This document shows positions 1 to 7,767 of a stretch of DNA of 64,000 nucleotides, piece after piece. Each line of letters opens with the position of its first letter. Position 1 is the stretch's first letter. Origin of the DNA: Bradyrhizobium sp. WSM471 (GTDB lineage: Bacteria; Pseudomonadota; Alphaproteobacteria; Rhizobiales; Xanthobacteraceae). The position numbers were made by a program, and so were the translations under genes. The DNA is taken from contig NZ_CM001442.1 of NCBI RefSeq assembly GCF_000244915.1, positions 4,030,001 to 4,094,000 on the forward strand, read 5' to 3'. The notes beneath the pieces are model-generated. The model ran no database searches. It was not told the origin of the DNA and saw nothing but the letters and a program-made list of their open reading frames with translations.

Positions 1-534
1 GTCCTGGCCAAGGAGGGGGCGCAGCGTTTCACGACGGCGCGGGTGGCCGAGCGGGCCGGGGTGAGCGTCGGGTCGCTCTATCAATATTTTCCGAACAAGG
101 CGGCGATCCTGTTCCGCCTCCAGAGCGACGAGTGGCGGCGCACGAGCGAGCTTCTGCGCGGCATCCTGGCGCACCGGGCGAAACCGCCACTGGTGCGGCT
201 GCGCGCGCTGGTCCGCGCCTTCATTCGTTCCGAGTGCGAGGAGGCTGCGATCCGTGGCGCGCTCGATGACGCCGCACCACTTTATCGCGACGCGCCCGAG
301 GCGCAGGACGCACGGTCAGCCGGTGAGGGCATCGTCGCAGCCTTCATGCGGGAGGCGCTGCCCAAGGCGCCGGATGCGACGCGGGAGCTTGCCGGCGAGT
401 TGATCAAGACGACGCTGAGCGAGGTCGGCAAGCGGTTCTCGGAAACACCGCGCAGCGAGGCCGAGATCGCGCGCTATTCCGACGGAATGGCTGACATGTT
501 CTGCGCCTATCTCGGCGAGCTGGCGCGTCGCTGA
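1..534 (+). CDS. TetR/AcrR family transcriptional regulator (5' truncated by window edge)
   Basis: The frame is open from base 1, so the true start lies outside the window and 177 residues are visible. The first visible part is the end of a TetR helix-turn-helix: a TTARVAERAGVSVGSLYQYF-type motif followed by PNK, which is the family hallmark. The rest is an all-helical ligand-binding region with no recognisable ligand signature. TetR proteins are cytoplasmic dimeric repressors, usually of adjacent transport or catabolic genes. The next gene on the same strand, a PaiB-like regulator, starts about 100 bp downstream, so cotranscription is possible but unproven. The target is unknown. Confidence 0.88.
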   Translation, partial: VLAKEGAQRFTTARVAERAGVSVGSLYQYFPNKAAILFRLQSDEWRRTSELLRGILAHRAKPPLVRLRALVRAFIRSECEEAAIRGALDDAAPLYRDAPEAQDARSAGEGIVAAFMREALPKAPDATRELAGELIKTTLSEVGKRFSETPRSEAEIARYSDGMADMFCAYLGELARR

Positions 535-635
535 GATCATTCCTGACATCTGCGTTTGCGGCCCAATATCGTTTCGGGTTTCGCCCGATGATGGGTTAGC
601 CTCGCATCGTCTTCGTCGAGCTTGAGTGCCGCGCC

Positions 636-1277
636 ATGCATGTCCTTCGTTCCCAGTTCCAGATCGAGGAGCAGCGTGCGCTGGAATTCGCAGCCCAGCG
701 CGGCTTCGGCATGATCGTGGCGGCGGATGAGCGCGGGCCGCGCGCCTCGCACGTGCCGTTCGTGCTGGAGCAACGCGAGGGGCGTGCGATCGTCCAGATC
801 CATCTCACCGCCAGGAATCCGCTTGTCCCGCTAGCGGATGGCGCGCGGCGCTTCCTGCTGATCGTTGCCGGCGACGACGCCTACATCTCCAACGACTGGT
901 ATTCTTCGCGCGACAACGTCTCGACCTGGCTTTACGAGGCCGTGCACATGTCGGGCGTAGCGCATCTGCGCGGGCTCGACGAGAACCGCGGGCACGGCGA
1001 TGCACTACTCGCGGTCTCGGAAGCGCGGCTGCCGAAGGCGCCCTGGGACCTGGCGCAGATGGAGCCGGACAAGCGCGAGAGCATGCTGGCCGCGATCCGC
1101 GTCATCGATCTCGTGGTGGATACCGTCGAGGGGCAGGCCAAGCTCAACCAGCACAAGAGCGATGTAGATCATGTCGCGGTCGTGGACCGGCTGGCGCGGT
1201 CGGAGGAGACCGGGCATAGGCGGCTGGCGCGGAAGATGCAGGCGCTGCGGCCCGGGCTTGGATACGAGTTTTCGTGA
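636..1277 (+). CDS. PaiB-type FMN-binding negative transcriptional regulator
   Basis: 213 residues, near the usual length of the PaiB family (flavin-reductase-like split-barrel fold). The N-terminus carries the conserved run of this family around RGFGMIVAADERGPRASHVPF, with a later SNDWYSSRDNVSTWLYEAVH segment typical of PaiB and a C-terminal RxMxxIRVID-like stretch. In Bacillus, PaiB with PaiA affects sporulation and protease gene expression; the role in alphaproteobacteria is not established. No PaiA-like acetyltransferase is adjacent here. It sits between a TetR gene and a pyridoxal kinase gene on the same strand, so a small regulator-kinase transcription unit is possible. Confidence 0.85.
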   Translation: MHVLRSQFQIEEQRALEFAAQRGFGMIVAADERGPRASHVPFVLEQREGRAIVQIHLTARNPLVPLADGARRFLLIVAGDDAYISNDWYSSRDNVSTWLYEAVHMSGVAHLRGLDENRGHGDALLAVSEARLPKAPWDLAQMEPDKRESMLAAIRVIDLVVDTVEGQAKLNQHKSDVDHVAVVDRLARSEETGHRRLARKMQALRPGLGYEFS

Positions 1278-1325
1278 CCCGCGCGACCCTTGTCTCGCTC
1301 GACGTTTACTCCTACGAACCTCGTC

Positions 1326-2138
1326 ATGCTCGTCATCTCCATTCAGAGTCAGGTGGTCCACGGTCACGTCGGCAACAGCGCCGCCGCCTATGCCATGCAG
1401 GCGGAAGGGGTGAATGTCGCGGCGGTGCCGACAACGCTGCTGTCGAACCATCCGCGTTATCCGAGCGTGCGCGGGCGGGTGCTGGAGACCGAGCTCGTTG
1501 CAGATCTGCTGAGAGGCGTCGAGGAGCGCGATCTCGTCGACGAGGCCGCGGTCCTGGTCACCGGCTATCTCGGTTCGTCCGGCAATGCAGCTGTCATTGC
1601 CGATTTCGTCGAGCGGGCGCTGACCCGCAATTCAAAGCTGGTCTACCTCTGCGATCCCGTGATCGGCGATGACGGCCGGGTCTATGTCGCTGACGGCATC
1701 CTGGACGTGGTGCGGCACCGGCTGCTGCCGGCCGCCAATCTGACCACGCCGAACCAGTTCGAGCTCGGGCTGCTCGCAGGCTTCGACATCTCGGATGCGC
1801 AGGGTCTGCGCGCGGCGTGCGCGGTGCTGGCCGGGACCGGCCGCATCGACGTGGTCGCCACCGGTTGCACGCTCACTGATACGGCGGAAGGGCAGGTGGA
1901 AACGATTCTGTGCGCCGACGGTCAGTTGTCGCGCTTTGCGACGCCGCGCCTGCCGATCCGCCCCTCAGGCACCGGCGATCTTCTCACCGGCCTGATCGCG
2001 GCGCATCTGGCCAGGGGCACAGCGACCGTGGCGGCGGTGCGGCTCGCAGTCGAAACCATCTATGCGGTGCTGGTGCGCACGCAGGAAGCAGGTACCGCGG
2101 AGATGCGGCTCGTGCCGCTGCCGACGCCGGGACGGTAG
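1326..2138 (+). CDS. pdxY: Pyridoxal kinase (PdxY/PdxK type)
   Basis: 270 residues from the ATG at 1326; an upstream in-frame start at 1290 adds 12 unconserved residues and is less likely. The protein is a ribokinase-fold PfkB-family kinase: N-terminal SIQSQVVHGHVGNSAA substrate-binding motif typical of pyridoxal kinases, central DPVIGDDGRVYV, TPNQFELGLL, and the C-terminal anion-hole/catalytic motif around PSGTGDLLTGLIAAHL, where the Asp of GTGD is the catalytic base. It phosphorylates pyridoxal, pyridoxine or pyridoxamine with ATP in the cytoplasm to salvage vitamin B6. It lies about 50 bp after the PaiB-like gene and ends 3 bp before the convergent gene on the minus strand. Confidence 0.92.
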   Translation: MLVISIQSQVVHGHVGNSAAAYAMQAEGVNVAAVPTTLLSNHPRYPSVRGRVLETELVADLLRGVEERDLVDEAAVLVTGYLGSSGNAAVIADFVERALTRNSKLVYLCDPVIGDDGRVYVADGILDVVRHRLLPAANLTTPNQFELGLLAGFDISDAQGLRAACAVLAGTGRIDVVATGCTLTDTAEGQVETILCADGQLSRFATPRLPIRPSGTGDLLTGLIAAHLARGTATVAAVRLAVETIYAVLVRTQEAGTAEMRLVPLPTPGR

Positions 2139-2141
2139 TAC

Positions 2142-3452
2142 TCAGGTCGCGCGTTTCGCGGCCGATTGCGCTGATTTCTGCGGCTTCGCGGGGACCTTCT
2201 GCTCGCGCGTCGCCTGTGCCTTCGCCTTTGGCAGCTTCGCGCTTGCCACGGCCCGCGCCTTCCTCGGCTTGACGCTCGCTTCCTTGCGGTCCGACGTGCC
2301 TCGGCGCGAGACGTATTCCGTACCGTCGACCGGGCCGACATGCGGGGGATCGCGGCCGAGATAGGGTCGGCCGATGCCGAGCGCCTTGCCATTGGCATCG
2401 ACCCACTTCCACAGCACCTCGGTCGAGACCCAGCGCTGCGCACGGTTGTCGCCCTTGGTGCTGACGATGTCGGCCGCCATACCGTGCCCGTAGCCGCCGC
2501 GCGTGCTGCCGCCGTGATAGGAGCGGTCGGAGGCGGCCTTCAGGCCGCTCGCGATCGACTGGCGATAGTCGTCGCGGAACGCGCTGGTGATACCAGGCGA
2601 AAGTCCGGCGGCCTCGGCCGCGAGCAGCGTGCGAAACAGCTTTTTCTTGAAACTCTTGTCCATGCCGCCGATGACGTAGTCCATCATCGACATGCCGGCG
2701 CGGTCGGCCGCCTTCGGATCCTTCCAGCCAAAGTCCTCGTCGACCAGTTTCGTGAAGCTGCGCATCACGGTCACCATCTTGCCCTTGCGCTTGACGGTGA
2801 CGGCGCGGCGATCCTCGACCTTGATCGAGTCTTCCTTGGGCGTGCGCTGGTAGAGCGCCCAGAGATAACGGTCGATGCAGGCTTCCATTACGTAGCATTC
2901 GTCGAGGACCGCGGTCGTGTCCGCAGACGGCGAGGCCTTGCTCGCCGCGGGCACGGGGCCGGTCGCGATCGTCTCCGGCGACAGTGCGTCCGTCGTCACG
3001 GTCTCGGTGGGATCGGCGGATGCGAGCTTTATCACGGGCTCCGACGCCGGAGCCGGAGCAACCTCACTGGCGACTGGTATCGGGTCAGGCGAAATCTGCG
3101 GTGCGAGCGGCGCTTCGGTCGGCAAGATCAGCACCGGGTCGGCCGAGGCGAGCTGGATGGCCGGAGCTGGCGCCTCGGGCGCTGCCGCTTCGGCGGTGAC
3201 CAATCCTGGCGTCGCAGCCACGGCGGCCGCGATATCCGCGGTCAGGGCGACGCCGTCCTCGATGGCCGCAGCGTGCGGGATGTCGGCGAGGTCAAGTCGG
3301 CTGAGATCCTTCGCGCGCGAGACGGCGGAAGCATTGGCGCCGCTGTTCTCGATGAGGGCAGGGGCATAGGCGGACAAAGAGAGCGCCAGCCAGCCGGCGA
3401 GAACCGCCGAAGGGCAGGAGACCGCCACCAGAAGAGACCGCCGATCATTCAT
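2142..3452 (-). CDS. Membrane-anchored envelope protein with M15-peptidase-like C-terminus
   Basis: 436 residues from the ATG at 3452, chosen because the longer in-frame extension to 3668 adds residues antisense to the neighbouring intergenic region and because the ATG is followed directly by a signal-anchor (residues 7-30). Residues 60-180 are a low-complexity Ala/Pro-rich linker containing repeated IxLASADP-type units. The C-terminal part (about 185-385) has SAFRDDYRQ, a GHGMAADI motif near residues 322-329 and PPHVGP near 369-374. This resembles the D,D-carboxypeptidase M15/VanY layout (H-x2-G-x-A-x-D then a distal His), but the first His of that pattern is Tyr, with His323 two residues further on. 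A periplasmic peptidoglycan-processing role is an inference; it could be non-catalytic. Confidence 0.6.
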   Translation of the reverse strand: MNDRRSLLVAVSCPSAVLAGWLALSLSAYAPALIENSGANASAVSRAKDLSRLDLADIPHAAAIEDGVALTADIAAAVAATPGLVTAEAAAPEAPAPAIQLASADPVLILPTEAPLAPQISPDPIPVASEVAPAPASEPVIKLASADPTETVTTDALSPETIATGPVPAASKASPSADTTAVLDECYVMEACIDRYLWALYQRTPKEDSIKVEDRRAVTVKRKGKMVTVMRSFTKLVDEDFGWKDPKAADRAGMSMMDYVIGGMDKSFKKKLFRTLLAAEAAGLSPGITSAFRDDYRQSIASGLKAASDRSYHGGSTRGGYGHGMAADIVSTKGDNRAQRWVSTEVLWKWVDANGKALGIGRPYLGRDPPHVGPVDGTEYVSRRGTSDRKEASVKPRKARAVASAKLPKAKAQATREQKVPAKPQKSAQSAAKRAT

Positions 3453-3700
3453 GATCCCTGCCTCCAAACGGTTCTGTTGAACCTCGTCTTCTCCGAACAG
3501 TCTGACCAGTCTTGCACAAAAAGGCACGCTAGGCGTCGATTGTTCGGAGGACGGTGTGGCGGCGCAATGGCGCAATTCGGCGAAAGCGGGCTTTTCGAGC
3601 GGGTGTTGCGCTGGGGCAACGCGGGTTCCATTCGGTTCCAAGGGTGCCGCAGCTGAAAGAGCCTGCAAATGCAGCCTTCATTGTCGTCAACTTGAGGCGG

Positions 3701-3714
3701 TTGAGTTTACTCAA
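3701..3714. promoter_or_regulatory. CRP/FNR-type dyad upstream of the Flp pilin gene
   Basis: TTGAGTTTACTCAA is a perfect 5-bp inverted repeat with a 4-base spacer and fits the TTGA-N6-TCAA form recognised by CRP/FNR-family regulators. It ends 67 bp before the pilin ATG, a distance compatible with promoter control. It departs from the stricter FixK core TTGAT-N4-ATCAA, so the binding regulator is uncertain. Confidence 0.35.
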
Positions 3715-3781
3715 TCTTGGATTGTGGTCGTGCAAGTCTCCCGCGCCGGCGATTTTCGGCAGAGTTGGGAAGGACACGCGC

Positions 3782-3952
3782 ATGAAACTGAAATGCAAAT
3801 GGGCTGAATTCGCCGCTGATGAATCCGGTGCCACCGCGATCGAATACGGCCTGATCGCAGCCGGCATCGCGCTCGCGATCATCGAGATCATCTACGCCCT
3901 CGGCACCAACCTCGTCGCAAAGCTGCAATCGCTGGCGACAGCGCTGAAATGA
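3782..3952 (+). CDS. Flp-family type IVb pilin
   Basis: 56 residues from the ATG at 3782; a longer in-frame extension upstream has no pilin features. The charged N-terminal leader ending in DESG is followed by ATAIEYGLIAAGIALAIIEIIY, the Flp-pilin signature in which prepilin peptidase (CpaA/TadV) cuts after Gly and Glu+5 and Tyr+6 are conserved. The hydrophobic helix anchors the protein in the inner membrane before Tad-machinery assembly into adhesive Flp pili. No tad/cpa genes are in this window, so it is an orphan copy here. A CRP/FNR-like dyad lies upstream. Confidence 0.9.
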   Translation: MKLKCKWAEFAADESGATAIEYGLIAAGIALAIIEIIYALGTNLVAKLQSLATALK

Positions 3953-4012
3953 GCTGTGTGGTGCGGCGCCCGGCGCTTCGCAACCTTGGGCCGGCTGGAG
4001 CGTTAGGCGCCC

Positions 4013-4216
4013 ATGACGCATTCCGCGCTTCGTCCTATGGATGCCTTCGACCCCGACGAGCCCGCCATTCTGCACGACCAACTCTCCGATACGATCATCA
4101 CCTGGACCGCTGAGCAGGCCGACGATTTCAGGCGTGCCAGCCGGCCGGGCGAGGGCGGAACCGTGATCTGGAGGGCCTACGTCTTCGACGGCTGGGGCCA
4201 TGTGCTCGGCGGCTGA
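4013..4216 (+). CDS. Small hypothetical protein
   Basis: 67 residues, acidic N-terminal half with FDPDEPAILHDQLSDTIITWTAEQADDFRRAS, ending VIWRAYVFDGWGHVLGG. No signal peptide, membrane segment or known motif is visible. It lies 60 bp after the Flp pilin on the same strand and codon usage is GC3-rich like its neighbours, which supports it being a real gene. No clear ribosome-binding site is visible before the ATG. Function unknown. Confidence 0.5.
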   Translation: MTHSALRPMDAFDPDEPAILHDQLSDTIITWTAEQADDFRRASRPGEGGTVIWRAYVFDGWGHVLGG

Positions 4217-4387
4217 TCGCCACTCATAAAAGTGTCATGTCGCAGCCGGCGGTGATTCGGCCAAAGCCTTGTGCGCATTAAACATATTGCCATGCGCCGG
4301 GCGCGTTGTTGCAATGCAGCAGCGCATGTCGCAATGCAGCAAAATGCGCTTAGATGTGCTCCGAACCTTCCATCAGGAGCATCACCC

Positions 4388-4642
4388 ATGAACAAGAAGA
4401 CTCTGTCGATCGCCGCGGCCATCCTGACGATCGCGGGCAGCACCGCGGCTTTCGCCGCCGAGCTGCCGACTTATGAGGCCAACGGCTTTCCGGTTTCCCC
4501 GATGCAGGTACGCGTGCTCGGTGCCGCGCATGTCGAGCAGCAGGCCTCGGCGCCCACCACGATCGCTTCGGTCCACCAGGTCCGCGTTCTGTCGCCGCGC
4601 AAGGTGAAGACGGCTGATGTCACGACGGGCAGCGCCCGCTGA
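4388..4642 (+). CDS. Small secreted protein of unknown function
   Basis: 84 residues from the ATG at 4388, preceded by AGGAG about 8 bases upstream; the longer ORF form starting at 4271 lacks a signal peptide and is rejected. A clear Sec signal peptide (MNKKTLSIAAAILTIAGSTA, cleavage after AFA-A) is followed by about 60 residues with two repeats of a QVRVL segment (MQVRVLGAAH and HQVRVLSPRK). It is likely periplasmic or surface exposed. It is followed by a strong double hairpin terminator, so it is probably the end of its transcript. Function unknown. Confidence 0.75.
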   Translation: MNKKTLSIAAAILTIAGSTAAFAAELPTYEANGFPVSPMQVRVLGAAHVEQQASAPTTIASVHQVRVLSPRKVKTADVTTGSAR

Positions 4643-4680
4643 TCTGGGGACGCTACACGCCAACGTCAAGTCAACGTCAT

Positions 4681-4742
4681 GCAGGCTCGCTTTCTGCGAG
4701 CCTGCCAAGACCGCGCTCCCCTTCGGGAGCGCGGTTTTTTTT
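4681..4742 (+). terminator. Rho-independent terminator (double hairpin)
   Basis: A first hairpin, GCAGGCTCGC paired with GCGAGCCTGC (4681-4705), is followed by a second GC-rich hairpin (4711-4734; CCGCGCTCCC with GGGAGCGCGG) and a run of eight T (4735-4742). It closes the small secreted-protein gene that ends at 4642. Confidence 0.88.
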
Positions 4743-4886
4743 CGCAGCGAGTCATGATCACGTGCCGGTTGTGTACGGCCGTTCAAAGCGAGTGTGATCT
4801 CTTTAATAGTTGCTTTGCAGATCGCGGCGCTTGATGCGGGCGCCGCTTATTGAGCAGCCAAGAATCATTTTCATAATGGAGTAGTC

Positions 4887-5033
4887 ATGCCCATTGCACA
4901 GAAAGCCGTTGTTGCAAGCGTCTCGCCGCGCGCGTTCATTCTCAGGCATCTCGCCTTGTTCGCAGCTGCCGCGCTGTTCGTGTTCGTGCTCAGCCTGACC
5001 TATGGGCTCGATCTCAGCCCTGGATTTTTCTAG
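4887..5033 (+). CDS. Small single-pass membrane protein
   Basis: 48 residues, too short for most gene callers. The ATG at 4887 is preceded by GGAG 6 bases upstream. After a basic N-terminus (AQKAVVASVSPRAFILRH) one transmembrane helix follows (about residues 21-38, LALFAAAALFVFVLSL), then a short tail ending LDLSPGFF. The layout is positive-inside, so the tail is predicted to be periplasmic. It follows the terminator of the previous gene and lies 50 bp before the EamA transporter. Function unknown. Confidence 0.5.
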   Translation: MPIAQKAVVASVSPRAFILRHLALFAAAALFVFVLSLTYGLDLSPGFF

Positions 5034-5089
5034 CCAGATCTGCAAACGCGTGGGTTGAGCCTCGTCGCGCGCTGACATAAGCCTTGCTG

Positions 5090-6010
5090 ATGGATCAGCG
5101 GACGAGCGGCGCCGACGCTCTCACTCAAAAGAACGATGCGGCGTCGGCGCTTGTCGGCGTGCTCTGTGGCCTCGCCGCGGCGCTGTTCTGGGCGCTCGGC
5201 TTTGCCGGCACGCGGCACGGGCTCAAGGTCGGCTTCACGCCGGTCGATTTGCTGGTGCATCGCTATGTCTGGTCCGGCGTCGCGTTCCTGCCGCTGGTGA
5301 TACGCGGCGGAATCTCCGACCTCTGCGGCATCGGCTGGGGCAGGGGCCTTGCGCTGATGGTGCTCGGCGGCCCGGTGATGTCGCTGATCTCCTACACTGG
5401 ATTTCTGTTCGTGCCGCTCGGTCATGGCAGCGTGATTCAGCCCTCCTGCGCGACGCTCGGCGGCCTGCTGCTCGCGGCCTTGTTCCTGAAAGAGCATGTC
5501 TCCGCGTCGCGCATCGCCGGCGCCTTGGTCATCGTCGGCGGGCTCGGCGTGATCGGTGCGGAATCGATCGGCCATATCGGCGTCGACGGCGTGCTCGGCG
5601 ATCTGACCTTCGTGCTGACCGGATTGATGTTCGCAGGTTTCGGCGCGCTGGTGCGCCACTGGCGTGTTTCCGCCGTGTCGGCCGCGCTCGTCATCAACGT
5701 GCTGTCGCTGCTGCTGCTGCCGATCTACCTCATGACCGGCGGACTGGCGCGGATCGCGGCGATCGGCATCGGTGAGAACGCCATCCAGGCGCTGGCGCAG
5801 GGCGTGCTTGCGGGCCCGGCTGCGCTTTATCTGTTCGCCGTCTCTGTCCAGCGCCTCGGCGTCGCCCGCGCAGCCGTCGTCCCCGCCTGCGTGCCGGCGC
5901 TGACGGTGCTCACCGGCTGGCTCCTGCTGGGCGAGCCGCCGACACTCTTGCAGACGGCGGGATTGGTGACGGTGCTGTGCGGTTTCTATCTGGCGCAGCG
6001 GCAGCGATAG
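5090..6010 (+). CDS. EamA/DMT-family transporter
   Basis: 306 residues from the ATG at 5090; a TTG two codons earlier is in frame. Ten hydrophobic segments in two homologous five-helix halves fit the EamA drug/metabolite transporter superfamily: first half around LCGLAAALFWALGFAGTRHGL and VDLLVHRYVWSGVAFLPL, second half around LTFVLTGLMFAGFGALVRH and VVPACVPALTVLTGWLLLGEPPT. The PAL..L.GWLLLGEP motif near the end is typical of the second EamA repeat. It is an inner-membrane exporter or importer of a small metabolite that cannot be named from sequence. No catabolic partner is adjacent. Confidence 0.88.
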   Translation: MDQRTSGADALTQKNDAASALVGVLCGLAAALFWALGFAGTRHGLKVGFTPVDLLVHRYVWSGVAFLPLVIRGGISDLCGIGWGRGLALMVLGGPVMSLISYTGFLFVPLGHGSVIQPSCATLGGLLLAALFLKEHVSASRIAGALVIVGGLGVIGAESIGHIGVDGVLGDLTFVLTGLMFAGFGALVRHWRVSAVSAALVINVLSLLLLPIYLMTGGLARIAAIGIGENAIQALAQGVLAGPAALYLFAVSVQRLGVARAAVVPACVPALTVLTGWLLLGEPPTLLQTAGLVTVLCGFYLAQRQR

Positions 6011-6032
6011 ATCGCAAGCCTCGAAACGGCGC

Positions 6033-6218
6033 TTACCATTCGATGGCGGTGAACTTGACGCCGCGGCCGGTCAGCTCCCGCCCGAGCCGCTCGGCGCGTT
6101 GGCTGGCGGATTTTCCGAGCAGTCGATACCTGCCTCCGAGCGCCTTGTCGGCGGCAACCTGATGCCGGATGTTTTCGTACAATCGCAAGACGGCCTGATC
6201 GCTCAGATTGTCGAACAT
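6033..6218 (-). CDS. Small hypothetical protein (rhizobial type)
   Basis: 61 residues: MFDNLSDQAVLRLYENIRHQ, then VAADKALGGRYRLLGKSASQRAERLGRELTGRGVKFTAIEW. It is a basic, helical, soluble protein with no catalytic motif; the YENIRxQVAAD and RxERLxxEL layout resembles small conserved proteins I associate with Bradyrhizobium, but I cannot confirm that here. It is convergent with the EamA gene. Function unknown. Confidence 0.5.
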   Translation of the reverse strand: MFDNLSDQAVLRLYENIRHQVAADKALGGRYRLLGKSASQRAERLGRELTGRGVKFTAIEW

Positions 6219-6376
6219 GTCATCGGTCGGGTTTGACCAGGTCGCGTCCCCTGTTGGCGGTCCTCGCAGAGCGGCCTCCCAAAAATCGTTCGTTCGGATG
6301 TTGACTGATGGGTACCGCTCTGGCGCAGCAGCGTATGTCCACTTTTGAACAGTGGGACATGCGGCTTGGCCTCGGC

Positions 6377-6727
6377 TTACGCCTTCCTCACGAACTCCGA
6401 TTTCAAATTCATCGCGCCGATGCCGTCGATCTTGCAGGCGATGTTGTGGCCGTCGGTGGCGTCCTGCAGGCGGATGTTGCGGACCTTGGTGCCGCCCTTG
6501 ACGACGGAGGAGGAGCCCTTGACCTTGAGATCCTTCATCACGATGACGCTGTCGCCATCAGCGAGCGCATTGCCGTTGGCATCGCGCACGCCGGCCTGCT
6601 GCGCGGCGTCGGCGGCGGCCTCCGCCGTGCCGCTCCATTCATGGCCGCATTCCGGGCAGACCCAGAGGCCGCGATCCTGATAGGCGTGCTCGGAGTTGCA
6701 GGTCGGACATTTCATCGCGTCGGTCAT
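6377..6727 (-). CDS. yjdM: Zinc-ribbon protein YjdM (PhnA family)
   Basis: 116 residues, the normal length. The N-terminus is a four-Cys zinc ribbon (CPTC at about 7-10 and CPEC at about 24-27), followed by GHEWS. The C-terminal PhnA domain carries [23 protein letters not shown] and the conserved [17 protein letters not shown] end. Despite the old name (alkylphosphonate uptake) the molecular function is not settled; the C-terminal beta-barrel is SH3-like. It is a single gene here, with no phn genes nearby. Confidence 0.92.
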   Translation of the reverse strand: MTDAMKCPTCNSEHAYQDRGLWVCPECGHEWSGTAEAAADAAQQAGVRDANGNALADGDSVIVMKDLKVKGSSSVVKGGTKVRNIRLQDATDGHNIACKIDGIGAMNLKSEFVRKA

Positions 6728-6927
6728 CGTTTGCCTCGTCGCCCGTCACGGGCGCGCCGCACGCTTTCCGCCGGAAAAAGATGGATTGGGAGCAAATCCT
6801 TTACCATGGCTTTCAGTCCTGGTGGAACCCTTGGAAATTTAGGAGTTCGGGAAAAAGTCTGCGGTATCGAGGTCCGGGATTTGCGCTGCGTCGGTTCGAC
6901 GTCGCCGCGGAAGGGAGTGTTCTGGTC

Positions 6928-7464
6928 ATGAGCGAGCATCGTGCCGCAGTCAGGCATCGCACGTTACGCACCGGCATCGTCGAATTCGACAACGGCACCG
7001 GCAAGATCATCAGCGCGCCCTGCACGATCCGCGATGTCTCCGGCACCGGCGCGCGGCTCGGCCTCAACGCCTCGCTCTGGGTCGCCGAGCAGTTCACGCT
7101 GGTCTTCAGCAGCGGGCTGCGCAAGCACTGCCGGGTCGCGTGGCGCAAGGGCAGGCTGATCGGCGGCGCGTTCGTGGACGGCTATGCGAGTGCGGACGAG
7201 CAGGTCGTCATGATGACCGCGGACGAGCAGTCCCGGCACCGGCTCGGGATCGGTGCGCGCCTCAAGGCTGCACGCGAAAAGCGCGGCTACACGCAAGGCC
7301 AGCTCGCCGAGCTCATCGGCGCCACGCCGGCCTTCGTGTCGCTGGCCGAGCAGGGCGAGGCGGACATTCCGCTGTATCAGCTCATGCACATCGCCGATCT
7401 CCTGATGGTCGGTCTCGACGGGCTCGTCGCGGGGCCGACGCCTGAGGACGTCGACGCGGCGTAG
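6928..7464 (+). CDS. PilZ domain fused to XRE-type helix-turn-helix
   Basis: 178 residues from the ATG at 6928 (GGGAG about 10 bases upstream); the longer in-frame extension has no domain similarity. Residues about 1-85 are a PilZ domain: basic RHRTLRTG segment, then TIRDVSGTGARL, the D-x-S-x-x-G motif, matching the c-di-GMP binding consensus. Residues about 108-165 are a Cro/C1 helix-turn-helix (IGARLKAAREKRGYTQGQLAELIGATPAFVSLAEQGEADI). The fusion suggests a DNA-binding regulator that senses c-di-GMP, though ligand binding needs the upstream Arg residues to be positioned correctly. No neighbour indicates the target. Confidence 0.8.
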   Translation: MSEHRAAVRHRTLRTGIVEFDNGTGKIISAPCTIRDVSGTGARLGLNASLWVAEQFTLVFSSGLRKHCRVAWRKGRLIGGAFVDGYASADEQVVMMTADEQSRHRLGIGARLKAAREKRGYTQGQLAELIGATPAFVSLAEQGEADIPLYQLMHIADLLMVGLDGLVAGPTPEDVDAA

Positions 7465-7568
7465 GTGGCGACCCGCCAAAACAAAAACGTCGAAAACAAC
7501 CCCATGCACAGTAGAAATCCCGAGGGATTTCAGTGTGTTGGAAATCCGAAAAAGCGGTGACAATGGAC

Positions 7569-7652
7569 CGTAGCCCGGATGGAGCGAAGCGCAATCCGGG
7601 AATCCTGCGGCGGGCACCGTCCCGGATTACGCTTCGCTCCATCCGGGCTACG
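7569..7652. repeat. Rhizobial imperfect inverted repeat, copy 1 (GTAGCCCGGATGGAGCG family)
   Basis: The left arm reads CGTAGCCCGGATGGAGCGAA and the right arm is its near-perfect reverse complement ending CATCCGGGCTACG, with a short variable loop. Two more copies occur in this window near 8961 and 10210. Such elements lie between genes in Bradyrhizobium and may form RNA hairpins; no coding capacity. Confidence 0.85.
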
Positions 7653-7767
7653 GGGGCTTGCATCGACTTCGGCGATACCGAAATTCATTTGACTCGTCGG
7701 GCAAAACAGGGGCAGTATGGCATGATGGCGCCGCTGGAAGCTGGTGGCTCGCCAGCTGCGGAGCGAC

